NCBI GenBank assembly: GCA_947069175.1 | Contig: CAMTDV010000003.1 | Coordinates: forward strand, 82,437,978 to 82,501,977 | Reading direction: 5' to 3' | DNA: 64,000 bases | Source: Scalesia atractyloides | Lineage: Eukaryota > Streptophyta > Magnoliopsida > Asterales > Asteraceae | The notes under the pieces: generated by a model | Seen by the model: the letters and a program-made list of their open reading frames with translations, nothing else | What the model was told of the DNA's origin: nothing | The model's database searches: none | Translations under genes and position numbers: made by a program | Part shown: positions 1 to 11,049 of the stretch, piece after piece | How positions within the stretch are numbered: the stretch's first letter is position 1 | Layout of the letters: the number at the start of each line of letters is the position of its first letter

Positions 1-1880
1 AACACCAATGCTACACAAAGATGGTTCAAAGAACTCTCCAACCACGATACATCCATGTAAGTTGTGCTACTCTTAGGAGGGATTGTTTAAAATTGTGGAA
101 AAATGCTAAACAAGAATTAATTTCTTATCTTGAAAAATTAGAAACCGGTGTTAACTTGACTAGCGACGTTTGGTCCGCACCGCAAGGTTTACCCGACTCG
201 TATATTTGTGTCACCGCCCATTGGATTGAACCGACGACTTGGCAAATGATGAAACACACCCATTTTGTTTAAATTATTTGATTACCCTCACACTGGTGAA
301 GCTATATATAAAGCAATCGACAAATGTATTACAATATACATATTGGAAAAAAAAAAGATTTTTTCAATATCTTTTGACTACGCCTCAAACAATACGGTTT
401 CTGTAATGCATTTAAAATTAAAATACAAACCGATTTGTGAGGGTATTTTTTTACATAGTCGATGTATTGAACACATCATAAATTTGGCCGTTCAAGACGG
501 TTTAAAGGTTATTAAACCACAAAAAGAAGCTTTCAAAAATGTTACGTCATATATATAGTCACACGCATAGACATTCAAAATATATAAAAATGTGTAAGGA
601 AGCGGGTCGAATATGAACCCAATTGGGACGTTGCTCATAGATGGAACTAGACTTGCACCATGTTTGAAAAAGTTATTTTGCATAAAGAAAGTATAATAGA
701 ATTTCATAACTCTTGCTTTAATGAGTTTTTGGTAACCCTAACGAAGGAAAAACTAAGAAAATATTTTAAAGAACTACCTGTGGTTTTCACTTGTGCCGCC
801 GCTTTAAACCCTTGCTTTAATGTTTTTAGAACCGGGTCTTTGATAAAGGGGTGGTGGGTGTTTACATAAAACAGTTTCGCCTTACTACCCATTGGGTTGC
901 GCTACTATTTAAACGGTTACACAATTGCTTCAAGTTTTCAAAACATCAACAAAGACTTTATTGGGGGTTTATTATCCAACAAGTTCATTGGTACTTGACA
1001 ATTTGTATAAAATGTGTTTAAAATTAAACGAGATGTCGGTTAGAGGTAGAGCAAATTGTGATATGGTAACCCTAATGAAGGAAAAACTAAGAAAATATTT
1101 TAAAGAACTACCCGCGGTTTTCACTTGTGCCGCGCTTTAAATCCTTGCTTTAATGTTTTTAGAACCGGGTCTTTGATTAAAAAATTGCAAACGAGTTGAA
1201 TTAAAAACCGAACAAGAACCTAACTTTGGTGAAGCTGCAGAAATTCGTTTCAACAGTCAACTTTAAAAAATGTTTGATGTTTATGTAACAAAATATGGTA
1301 CAACCTCGTCACACATTTCACGAGTCAATAAGAAATGCCGCTTTCGGCGAAGGTTCAAGTATGGAGGATCAAGATTTGTATGTATATAACCAATATTTTA
1401 ATGAGTTGAGTCAAATGCAACATGGTAACACTACTAGTAGCGAACTTGGTCGGTATGATGGGTCGAATTTTCTACAAATGATGACTTCACAAGAATTTAA
1501 AATTTTTGATTTGTTGGTTAGGTGGAAAACTAAGGAAGATCAACTTCCGATCTTAGCCACAATGGTCCAAGATTTACTAACAGTCCAAGCTTCCACGGTA
1601 GCTTCGGAAAGTGCTTTTTCTAATAGTGGTAGGGTGATTTCGATAAGGAGGACTCGACTAACACCAAAGGTGGTTGAGATGTCGATTTGCTTGAAAGATT
1701 AGTTGGATGCGGCGGAGAGATGTCAACAGACACGCTCACTCGAGGGAGAATTGGATTACGAAGGCGAAGTTTACGAGGGCGAGGTCGAAGCCGAATTGGA
1801 AACCCCAATGACCGAAAAAGAAGCCGCATTGGATGACTTCCTACGCAATGGTTCAAGTTCGGGTTCTAGCGAAGAATATT
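1..1880 (+). pseudogene. hAT-superfamily transposase, degenerate
   Basis: Cut-and-paste DNA transposase relic. Readable pieces occur in order in shifting frames. Residues from base 21 (TLRRDCLKLW, then LTSDVWSAP and CVTAHWI) match the start of the hAT catalytic region. Bases 265-510 (FSISFDYASNNT, HIINLAVQDGL) match its middle. Bases 1295-1702 hold the C-terminal hAT dimerisation domain (TVASESAFSNSGRVIS). The N-terminal BED finger lies outside the window. Frameshifts and stops separate the pieces, so it cannot be functional. About 115 bases at 730-850 are repeated at 1064-1180. Family assignment is firm; the exact clade is not. Confidence 0.88.
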
Positions 1881-2403
1881 AAACGTGACTATTCAATATA
1901 TATTAGTCCCACTAAAAATATATATTAGTGGACGTTCTTGCGGCATAATCTTGTAACTTTATGTATTTTGTTTGTTACGTTTAGCATTCGTATTTTCATT
2001 GTTATATAACTGTTTATTCCAAGACTTAATGATATTATATTTTAACTGGTTTATTGTTAAGTTTTTATATAAAAAATGAATTTCAGCTAAAAAAAGCTGC
2101 AACACAGCAACAAAAAAACATTCTGTGCTAATTTCTGAAGAACCGGTTTTTTTCACCCAGTTTTTAACCGATTTTTTATTCCGGTTATAATTATATTAAA
2201 AACCATTTTTTTCACCCGGTTTTTCTTAAAGCAATTACTGAACCGGTTCCAACCGGTTACCACCGGTTACACATTTCCATTAAAAAACCGGTTTATAACC
2301 GGAACCGGTTTTTAATTAACCAGTTTTTTAAAACGACCATAATAACCGGTTCGGTTATTAACCGAAACCCATTTTTGAAAAAATAAAATAAATTTGTACA
2401 CCT
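1881..2403 (+). repeat. 3' subterminal region of the hAT element, AACCGGTT-rich
   Basis: Non-coding tail after the transposase. Bases 2145-2370 carry more than ten copies of ACCGGTT or its complement, the kind of clustered palindrome that hAT transposases bind near element ends. The element probably ends at the TACACCTA near 2396-2403, just before Copia-like sequence starts. The 5' end lies outside the window, so terminal repeats and target duplication cannot be checked. Confidence 0.6.
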
Positions 2404-2404
2404 A

Positions 2405-3062
2405 TAAGCCTGACTATCGGAACTGTAAAAATGGTCATAATAAGATAGACCACTAGAAGTGACAAATTATGGGAGTGATTGATTATATGAGAACTAAATG
2501 TGAAAAGAATAAAAGTTATATAACATGTTAGTTTGCAATGATAATGCGTTGTTCTCTCGCATAATACAACTAATATACATACGATCGTAAAGCAGAAGTT
2601 TATGTATCATGATTATTTACTTAATTGGCATGACCGGTTAGACCACACCGAGTCAAAGATGATGTGAAACATAATGAAGAGTTAAATGATTCTTCAAGCT
2701 AATAATTAGCATGTAATGTTTGCTCTTAAGGGAAACTTTATATTTTACCAAATAAAGGAGGGTGTGTATCCCTAAACATTCTGGAAGTGATTAAAGGATA
2801 CGCATATCCCAACATGATACCATTTAGTGTTTAAAATCGATGCATCATCTAAATGGTTATCGAATACACAACTTAAGGATTGTGTGATTTATGGATTGGC
2901 TAATGTTATAGCAAGTATATTGTTCCAGATTGGCATATTTATTTCGGTTATAACTATGAAATTTATTTATAAAAACACTAATGACGTTGTGCGAGTAGGT
3001 TATAATTTTGTTATATTTTAGGTACTTTTTACTCGTAGATTAAGCTTTAAATTATAAAAACA
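2405..3062 (+). pseudogene. Copia retrotransposon relic, GAG-pre-integrase and integrase start
   Basis: Badly decayed Copia polyprotein. Around 2618-2660 the frame reads LNWHDRLDH, the GAG-pre-integrase motif. Around 2780-2860 it reads up to FKIDASSKW, matching the integrase segment with its first catalytic Asp. Stops and frameshifts abound. It is the left end of a + strand Copia element that resumes after two insertions, at 4675 and 8138. It resembles the - strand Copia at 33.1-35.6 kb, so both are probably one family. The assignment of this piece rests on short matches. Confidence 0.55.
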
Positions 3063-3366
3063 TGATGCAATACTCTCACTCTACACACGTTAGGGTAAGT
3101 GCACTCATTGTGGACGTAATATAGTGATGGTAACATACCGAGGTCGTCCAAGGACACAAAAGCTTTTAGTACCGGCTTATCAGTAATGTCTAATCTAACC
3201 AAATTTTGATAAAAGTTTTGAAATTTTTAAAAGATATAAAAGTAAAAACGTAAATAAAAAAGGAAAACAAATAGACAAGTAAGAATCACTTGGTTCCGAC
3301 TCCTCTTTTACATATCATTTGATAATTTCCGCACTTTGGACATTTTAAGAGATTATCTTATTTATA

Positions 3367-3576
3367 GTAGTAGGCCCCTCTTGTGAAGACGACGTTACCC
3401 TCAACCTATTGGTCTGAGTCAGCAGGGATACAATCCCGCAAGGTCGGAATATTGGAAGATAATTAAGTAAGTTATTAATGGGCGAAAAGTGGTAGGCCCT
3501 TCTTGTGAAGGCGACATTACCCTCGACCATATTGGTCTGAGTCAGAAGGGATACAGTTCCGCAAGGTCGAGTAAAG
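3367..3576 (+). repeat. Two-copy ~120-bp tandem repeat inside the LTR-like block
   Basis: Copy one (3367-3457) and copy two (3488-3576) share the order GGCCC, CTTGTGAAG, ACCCTC, TTGGTCTGAGTCAG, GGGATACA and CCGCAAGGTCG, with scattered substitutions. Confidence 0.8.
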
Positions 3577-4163
3577 TTTTAATAGTAGTTTATTTATAAG
3601 GGGCTCAAGCCGTTCTTACTTCCCCCGATTTGATGTTATCCGCCTCAAGGGAAGTCCTAATAAGCTTGAACTAAGTTCTCGCAGGATCTATACACTAAAC
3701 AAGACAAGAACTTTACCCAAACACACTTCTAACCCCCTTCTAGGTAGTTTACGCACTTTATATAGATCGTAAAGACACGAATGAGTGAATCAACGAACAT
3801 GAAGAAATGTTTAAATAAAGTTCACTTTCAATATAAAAAAACTAGTTATTAAAGTCATTAATACATACCCAAATAAAAAGTTGCCAAAGATTGGAAATCA
3901 AAAGTAATATATAAAAAGACTTGTCTTCACCAAGTGATGTAAGAGATTTAGCCAAGCATGGCCTTTGTTTAACAAGAACTCTTACGATCAATCTTGGATC
4001 CCGAGACTACTACACACTCTAAAATATGAAAGATGGATAATAGTGGTGGGTGTTGGTGTTGTAGTGGTGGTGGACTGATGGCAAGTATGAGAGAAGTGGT
4101 TTGCCAAGGGATGCCTTTCTCCAAAGCCAAGCACCTCTATTTATAGCTGAAAACAGAAGGCGA

Positions 4164-4426
4164 CCACGGCCCCGTGCCCGCCTGGCACGACCCCGTGATG
4201 TACTTTTTCTCTCCCTTCATTAACTGTAGATGTTAGGGCGTTGTACCAACACACCCCGTGGTAAGTGTACTTGCTATACTATCTCAGATTCTGCGAATCT
4301 TAAAGTTGACCATGGCCCATGTTGAGCTGGCACGGCCCCGTGTTGGTTGTCTTTTGCTGTTGTCTTTTTCTGCAGAGAATCTTTGACTGGGCACGACCCC
4401 ATGCCTAGTGGGCACGACCCCGTGCC
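4164..4426. repeat. Cluster of GGCACG-ACCC-CGTGCC hairpins
   Basis: Five copies of a short inverted repeat: about 4164-4178, 4184-4200, 4329-4344, 4390-4405 and the perfect copy at 4411-4426. The stem is GGCACG/CGTGCC with a 4-base loop. They stand out from AT-rich surroundings and lie 20-280 bases after a TATA-like box, so they would fall in the transcribed LTR leader. Role unknown. Confidence 0.8.
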
Positions 4427-4674
4427 TTAGCTTCTGTCTTCGTTATTTTTGTTGTTTTGGATGTGAATGGGGTTCGGCAAGTCGTTTCAATCCTTCTTCC
4501 TTGTATTTGTGTTGGTTTTGGCTGTTAGTTGGTTTCTTTTAGTCGTTTAAGCTCTTTTGATCCCGTAAATTGAAAGTAAACAAAGAAACATGTTTTTTTC
4601 CAACATTAGTACCGAAAAGGGTTGATTTTATGCCTTGTTTAACGTAATTTATATTTTGCATTTTGCACACATCA

Positions 4675-5905
4675 ACTAAAATAAGTGTTTTTGTTGAAGA
4701 CGGTCACTAAATGTCTACAACTTATTGCAAAGTCAATGATTACGAGAGAAAAAGTTCATGTTTCTATTTTAATACATGTAATTTTACATGCAATAACATT
4801 AACTCAAATCGAGCCAACATGTTGTAATAGTTTCTCCCCATTATAGCTGGTTTTTGGTCATGAACCAAAGATGTCCCTTCTAAGATTTTGGTTGTGCGGT
4901 ATATGTTGAAAAAGATCCACCACTACACACAATGATGGGACCTTAAAAGATGGTTGGGAATATATGATAACGAATAGAGCCTTTCACGCGATATTTATTT
5001 ACAACTCAATTAATTGATATCCATCACAATGGTTTAACATTTCCAATATCAGGGGGGACATAAAAAGCAGTTGGAAAAGAAATGAATTGGTATGAATTAT
5101 CATTGATCCTCAAAAGCAAAGGTGTGAACTAGAAGTTCAAAGAATAACTCATTTACAAAGATTAGCGGATCTATTACCAGACGCATTCACTGACCTTAAA
5201 AAGATGACTATGTCACATATACCAACTGTTAATTCTCCAATTATGATGAGTGTCCCAGAAGGACAACCACATGTTTGTAATGAGTCTATTGCACGTTTGA
5301 AGCGTGGTAGACCAGTCGATTCCTATAATAAAATTCCTCGAAAATTGGAGCAACTAATTAAGATGGTCAAGTCGAGGTTATATTGAAAAGGTCTCCTGAA
5401 GAGACTTAGACATGAAGGTTCAAGAAGGACCTCAGGTACCTGAAAGTAAAGAGATCTCATTAAATTGTATTATGGCTAAAAGTACATGGAATCGAAATAA
5501 AATCGACGTCGTTTACTTGTGTATATAATATAGTGCTTGAAATGATGAAGTGACGAGGATCAAGATTTAAGATCTGCTATGAATGAAAACATATAAATGA
5601 TTGCCTAAAAGGAAAGACATACATAAGACAGAGTTGAATTCTCTAATGATATGGAAAGTTTCTGGATTAACAGTCCAAACAACTGAAGTTGTAAAAGATG
5701 TTGGATACAAATGGGTCTTTTATGCGGATCATGTGAAAATTAAATAAAGTGATATAAGGCAAAATTGGTGGCAAAAGTATTTTCTCAAAGACATGTGACT
5801 GGTTATGAGGAGACGTATTCTCCGGTGGTGGATATATTGGCTTTTCAATATTTAATTAGTCTGGTAATATAAAGAGAGAAATGATATGCGTCTTATAAAA
5901 GTTAT
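4675..5905 (+). pseudogene. Copia relic, integrase end to start of reverse transcriptase
   Basis: Continuation of the Copia polyprotein after the LTR-like insertion. About 4690-5100 corresponds to the integrase C-terminal part. The stretch at 5204-5340 reads HIPTVN, SVPEGQPHV and LKRGRP, also found in the - strand Copia at 34725-35234. Bases 5760-5870 match the RT start, corresponding to KARLVAQGFSQR in that copy. It stops within the segment equivalent to DVVTAYLYGS, where another element inserted. Many stops; not functional. Confidence 0.75.
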
Positions 5906-8137
5906 GTCACACCCTGACCCGCAGCGGATAAGGTAGTCGGGGCATGATTGGGTTTGCATCAAAGCTCATGACATTTCTTATTATAAAAGTTTCATTTCGA
6001 ATTTCAATAAAACATTCCAATCAACACATAATTCATACAAACACAATAATGTTCCGAACGAACTTGCAAATAACAATTTTATTTTCTTCTAAGGCCCATG
6101 TCCTATGCGATCCACGCTTATACATGTTCACCTGTATCATGTGTAAAAACAAGGTTTTGGGTCAACATAAGTTGGCGAGTGAATCCCATTTAATCATTAA
6201 GAAAAATGATATGTTGATTATTTTAATAAACTGTGCATTAACCAAATATGAGAAACGTATATGTAATCTAAACCACAAACCACACAATCATCTAGCAATG
6301 TACATGTGAGCATGATAAGCGATGTGCTATGAGATCAAGGCTCAATCAAACGGAGCCGATCTAATTAGGCAACGCGACGCTCTACCCGTATGTATCAGGG
6401 AACAAATGGGCCTAATGTGAGAGCTTGACTGAAATGAGAATATAACCACGAATAACAATAAACAAAAATATTACATAGCATGTTAGATCATATAATGGTA
6501 ATAGCACGAGTTTTGAACAAGTGATATAAACGAAATGACATAGGATGCACCCCAAAAATATGAATAAAAAGGGGAGTTATAAGAATTTACTCACAGTGGG
6601 TGTGATTACGATTCGATGAAGATTGCGCACGATTGAGTGGTTAAGATACCCATCGACGAAAAAGGGTAACCTAAATATTCACATAATAATTTGGATAAAA
6701 TATATTCTTTTGATCGACTTTAATATTTTTAATTATCTTTTTATTTGTTAGACAAATTTAAATTAATTATTTTTGTTACCTAGACTTTTTGATAAAATTT
6801 ATGGATAAAATAATATATATTTTTGGGAAAAAAATTAAAGGTTGTATTAAAAAAATATGTTTTCTTTCGAATTGAACCAGCCGGACTGTTGGCAGCGTGT
6901 GGGGATCGAACTCGTGACCTCTCGTTTGCGTGCACGCAACCCGACCAACTGGGCTGCGTGTCTAACCCGGAATATATCAGATTTTAATTATACTTAAACA
7001 CTCACAACAGCTTTTCATATATAGGCTTAATAAAAAGGGTTTGATTATTATAGGAACAGTGTGCGTGTGACTGGTATCGAACCCTTGATCTCTGATTCGA
7101 GTGCACACAGCCCGACCAATTGGGTTGTGTGTCTAACCCATTGGATATAAGATTTTAGTTAATCTTATATACATACTGAGTTGTTTCATATCTGGGTTAT
7201 AAAAAGGATTTGTATAATTTAGCGAATCGGAAACTTATACAGACTCGAACCCGGGACCTTGGCTTCATATGCACACAGTCCATCCACTGGACTATGTGTC
7301 TAACCCGGTTTAAACAACATTTTAATTTCTTTTAAACATAGGCTCAGTTGGTCTTCTTTATTTCAAGAAGACACATCACTGATAAATCCAACTGAACTTG
7401 ATTAACTCTTCTTTTATTAAATACTAGCTAACTATATGTAAGATTTATAAAAATTGAAAGGATAGAGTAAAGATTATACGGAAACGAAGACACTCTAGTT
7501 CTCCGGCGGGATTCCGATGAAATTTCATACTTTCCAACGAGGTGTTATTAATGAACAGGGAATTGGAAAGAGTTTAGGGTGAGTGTGTGCATTCTAAATG
7601 GTTTCTAGAGCTCCTATTTATAGATGAGGACAGTAGTTTGGATTTTGCTTCGGTTTCGGTCAAAAACATAAATGGCGAGATGATTGCATAACCGATTTGG
7701 ATGTGTTGACTCGGTGTTTGCGTCTAGATGCACTTTTTAGAAACGGTTTCATCAGTTAGTTGCTGAGAAACGTCAATTTGATTGATTGCCGGATTGTTCT
7801 CACCCGTTACTAGGCGGGACTTTGAACCAGTTTCAAAGGAAACGAATATATAAAAGGTTATTTGGTTCGGTTCTTTCAAATGTTGTGTGAGTGTTGTAAT
7901 GGTGTGTCATGTGTGTGTGAACCTGTGCGACCCGGGTTCGAGTCCCGCGGTCAGCACATTATTTTTATTAATTTTTTTTACCCTTTTTGTATTATTAGTA
8001 TATTATTTATTATTTTTATGTTCTTTATTTTTATTTAATATACCAGAGTCTATTACACGATAAACATAAATTCGAAACAAAAGATTTATATATATACTTG
8101 ATTACAAAATGGTGCGGGTTTTCGAACCTGTTTTCGA
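5906..8137 (+). mobile_element. ~2.2 kb LTR-like insertion splitting the Copia RT
   Basis: Copia RT sequence breaks at about 5906 and resumes at about 8138, so this segment is a later insertion. It begins TGTCACACCCTGACC and ends TTTTCGACA. It carries a TATA-like CTATTTATAG at 7614-7623, roughly 500 bases before its end, which fits a large + strand LTR with a promoter. It encodes no recognisable protein. Three ~170-bp repeats with tRNA-like features lie at 6895-7307, and another B-box-like element (CGGGTTCGAGTCCCG) at 7926-7943. No clean target duplication was found, so the exact ends are uncertain. A solo LTR is the simplest reading. Confidence 0.6.
6895..7307 (-). repeat. Three ~170-bp repeats with tRNA-like A and B boxes
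   Basis: Three spaced units at 6895-6970, 7065-7140 and 7236-7307. Read on - they start GGGTTAGACAC, then give an A-box/D-arm-like segment (CAGCCCAGTTGGTCGGGTTG in unit 1) and end in a B-box (GAGTTCGATCCCC, GGGTTCGATACC, GGGTTCGAGTCT). The D-arm-like stem is kept although its bases change (AGCCC/GGGTT in unit 1, AGTCC/GGACT in unit 3). Acceptor and T stems do not pair well, so these are not working tRNA genes. Confidence 0.6.
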
Positions 8138-9497
8138 CAGATGTTACAAGTTATGAATCACTTCATACTAGAAGTTTACATGAAAGTCCCTCAAGCTTAG
8201 TTGAAAAATCTTATGGATGTAATTCTTGTGCACCAATAAACATACATTGAAAACTTGTAAGATGCTTATGGTATCTCAATGTACACATGACAAGCATGGG
8301 ACAATATGTATTATACAAATGAAGCAAGTGTTCAAGACATCCTTGCATCTGATATAGAAATCAATGAGGAGGTTTATGTAACAGAACCCCTAAAGAGTGT
8401 ATGCATATAAATTGTTTTTCAAAGTGGAAAGAAGTAAGTGTATGATTGTAAATGCCTATCTTTATAAACTTAAAAAGATAGTATGGATAAAATAGTTTGG
8501 TTGAGTGTTGTACAATTCATGAGATATTCTGATAAAGAGAAATATGAGTTTGATAATATCCTCCATCTTTATCAAAAGTGCTCTCCTAAAAGTTTAATAT
8601 AATCGCAGTTTATAGTGATGATGTCTAGGCACCGTCGAGAGAAACTGTCGAGCTTTTGGAGGGGGAATTTTGAATGACCCTGGCTCAGTCTAGTTACTAC
8701 TAGACCTACATTTCGAGTATATTTGTGATCATATCTTTTTCCATTGATCAAATTATCTGGGACATTTTAGCATGGATAAACTAAACTTTAAAATATGTTA
8801 AAGGTTGTTCAGACACTTTTTATAAGAAATGACTATTATCATCTCCTACCCAAGTAAGGATTCCCATTCCAAAAATACCATGGCTAAATTGAAATTGTGC
8901 ATTGATATTTCTTCCTAGCTATGCATGATTATATATATATTTTATTTGAAATTATAAACATGATATAGCACATGTCCATTGAGGAGACATTCGAATAGTA
9001 AAGAAGATATGTCGATACCCTAAAGGTAAGAATGATATGTGCCTAGATTTTACTAACCCATGTAAAGTAGTTTTGTTAGTCTTGTAGATGTAAATAATAT
9101 AACACAACATAGTCGTGGATCTTATCGTATTTGTTCGCAAGAGGTAGCACTAGAAGTCTCACAAGAAGATTTTACAACATTACTCAACATAAAGGATTGC
9201 ACTTCAAGGCATCAAGCGACAAGTCATTCTACAAAAGTTTTGAGCAACTTTCAAGGAAGTTGGACATACGTCACTTAAAGGATGCATCTTATAATGAGGG
9301 GAAGATTTATTCAAGTTGCACTCTTTTTCCCTCACTAAGTTTTGTCCTATTTGGGTTTTCTTAGTAAGGTTTTTAATGAGGCAACATATCTGATCCAGAA
9401 GTACCAGGAAAAGAAAATACACATTGCACTCCCATCGGGTTTTCCAAAGCAAGGTTTTTAACAACGCAACATCTCAAAGCGTATTAAAATTGATAAC
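8138..9497 (+). pseudogene. Copia relic, RT remainder, RNase H and 3' region
   Basis: After the insertion, 8138-8200 resumes the RT segment as a degenerate match to DVVTAYLYGSLD and YMKVPEG. The rest is too decayed for continuous reading. Bases 9131-9270 hold remnants of the polyprotein end, and 9360-9480 contain two copies of AAGGTTTTTAA with downstream GCAACAT, a phrase seen just before the polypurine tract in the - strand Copia at 33.1 kb as well. No intact domain. Confidence 0.55.
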
Positions 9498-9715
9498 CAT
9501 GGGGGAGTATTATAAATATAATAATGTGGTTATCAACTCCTTAAATAGATTGGCTTATTCACCAAGACTTCATCTCCTATATATATTCATTGTATTCCTT
9601 TATAAAAGACACCCCAATCAATAAGATCAATCTCTTTCTCCTATGTTCTTTTATATTCCTTTTGCTATTAGGCTAGTTTCACAATACATATCAACTATTA
9701 TCATGTATAATATAT
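9498..9715 (+). mobile_element. Copia polypurine tract and 3' LTR
   Basis: The polypurine tract ATGGGGGAG (about 9500-9508) is followed by TATTATAAATATAATAATG, the presumed LTR start with TG mutated to TA. A TATA-like TTTATAAAAGACACC lies at 9599-9613. The - strand Copia has the same arrangement (GGGGGAG then TATTATGAATTATTATT). The right end, near 9715, is a guess. Confidence 0.55.
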
Positions 9716-11049
9716 GTTAGCATTTACTTTTCGCAGTAATAAACTATAATTTTCTTATCATTCGCTATTATAACCTCTTACATCGGTGACATACGCCAAT
9801 ATAAGTCTTTCTAGAACGATACATTACACACCATCTAATCATACCATTAAACTATAAATTTTTGTTCCCAACAAGTATTAAACTCTCACCACTTGGAAAG
9901 ATAAAAGTTTTATCAAACACCTTGATACCCGTAAGCCAAAGGCCCAAAATAAGTTTGTTAGATTCTCAAGAACAAATATATGCATTTGTGTACTTTTAGT
10001 AAACAAATGTTATATTTTAGGATGTTAGTTTCTCACAATCATCCTCAATCACATACCATTTTGTGTTACCCTCTTTGCCACAACATCTTCATAGATTCTT
10101 TCACCACCTCACTCCAACGCTAAGAACTTCTCTTCAAGCCTCAACCACCACTAGAAATTAAAAAAAAAAGAAACTAGGGATGTCGAATGAATCGGATTTC
10201 AAATACTTGAATTAATCGAGTCGAATTATTAGAATTTTGATCATTTTAAGTTGAATTCGAATTTGATTACAAGATTCAATTCTCAATTTTGAAATTGGAT
10301 TCCAATTCGTATTCAATCCAAAATTCGACTATAGAATGTGAATCGATTTTTACCAAATCAAATCTTGATTTTTTCGTATCTAATTCTAACACTAAACACC
10401 CTTAGTTAACAAACTACTTTAGAAATTAAAATCAAATAACCAACCATTAAACGAAGTAACAAACTAAATGAATTAGAAATTCTATACAGAATTAAAGTTG
10501 ATTATTAGTTTAGGAATTTAGACATTTAGTGATTTTAGGGTATTTACTTGTTGGGTTGATCATTATATTGAATATTAAAGGTTAGAACATAAGTCTTAAA
10601 AGCTATGTGGGTGTGGTTTGCCTAAAAATGTGTGGAAGTTAATTTAAGCCACATCTTCCTGGTCATCCTCATCTTTAGTAGTCTCAAAAGGGTGTTGCTT
10701 TTTTTGTTTCGTCCTCCACCTCTAAGACTTTTAAAGTATATGTTTTACGCCGGTGATCGGGCCCGTATTTTTCCCCACAACGAAGTCATTCTCCTCACAA
10801 CAATCGGGCTTGTTTGTCGGTGTCTAAGATATGAAGTTTCTGTTGGTTCGCAATCATGGTTGTAAAGGGGGTGTTGATTTCGTTGTCAACAATAAAGGAC
10901 TTAGGGGGTAGTGTATCAGGCAGACCCTCAATTGGTTTGAGTATGCCTCAAATTTGACTCAAATTCCATCGCCAAGCTCATGGTGTTGTACATAGTTCAT
11001 GACTTATGAATACAAACATCAACCTTCAATTCATCCGTAAATCCATCTT
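9716..11049. other. No gene recognised; AT-rich repeat-like DNA
   Basis: Nothing here reads as a gene. Bases 10190-10390 are a run of GAATTCGAAT/AATCGAG-type words, the look of a decayed non-autonomous hAT element; similar words occur at 31440-31600 in the EMC5-like gene's last intron. An open frame at 10632-10865 has no family resemblance and is probably chance. Confidence 0.5.

Larger units (their letters stand above)
3063..4674 (+). mobile_element. LTR-like insertion inside the Copia relic
   Basis: Non-coding block that interrupts the Copia integrase. It begins TGATGC and ends ACATCA, as LTRs start with TG and end with CA. It carries a phrase (CGAGGTCGTCCAAGGACAC, 3140-3158) typical of Gypsy LTRs, and a TATA-like TATTTATAG at 4138-4146. 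Downstream of that TATA lies a run of GC-rich hairpins (4164-4426). No convincing 5-bp target duplication is visible at these borders, so the ends may be a few bases off. Most likely a solo LTR. Confidence 0.5.

Noticed and set aside
5944..6309. 121-residue open frame on +
   Set aside because: Lies in an LTR-like insertion, has no motif and is of low-complexity composition; chance frame.
6895..7307. Working tRNA genes
   Set aside because: A and B boxes are present but acceptor and T stems do not pair and no plausible anticodon loop is seen.
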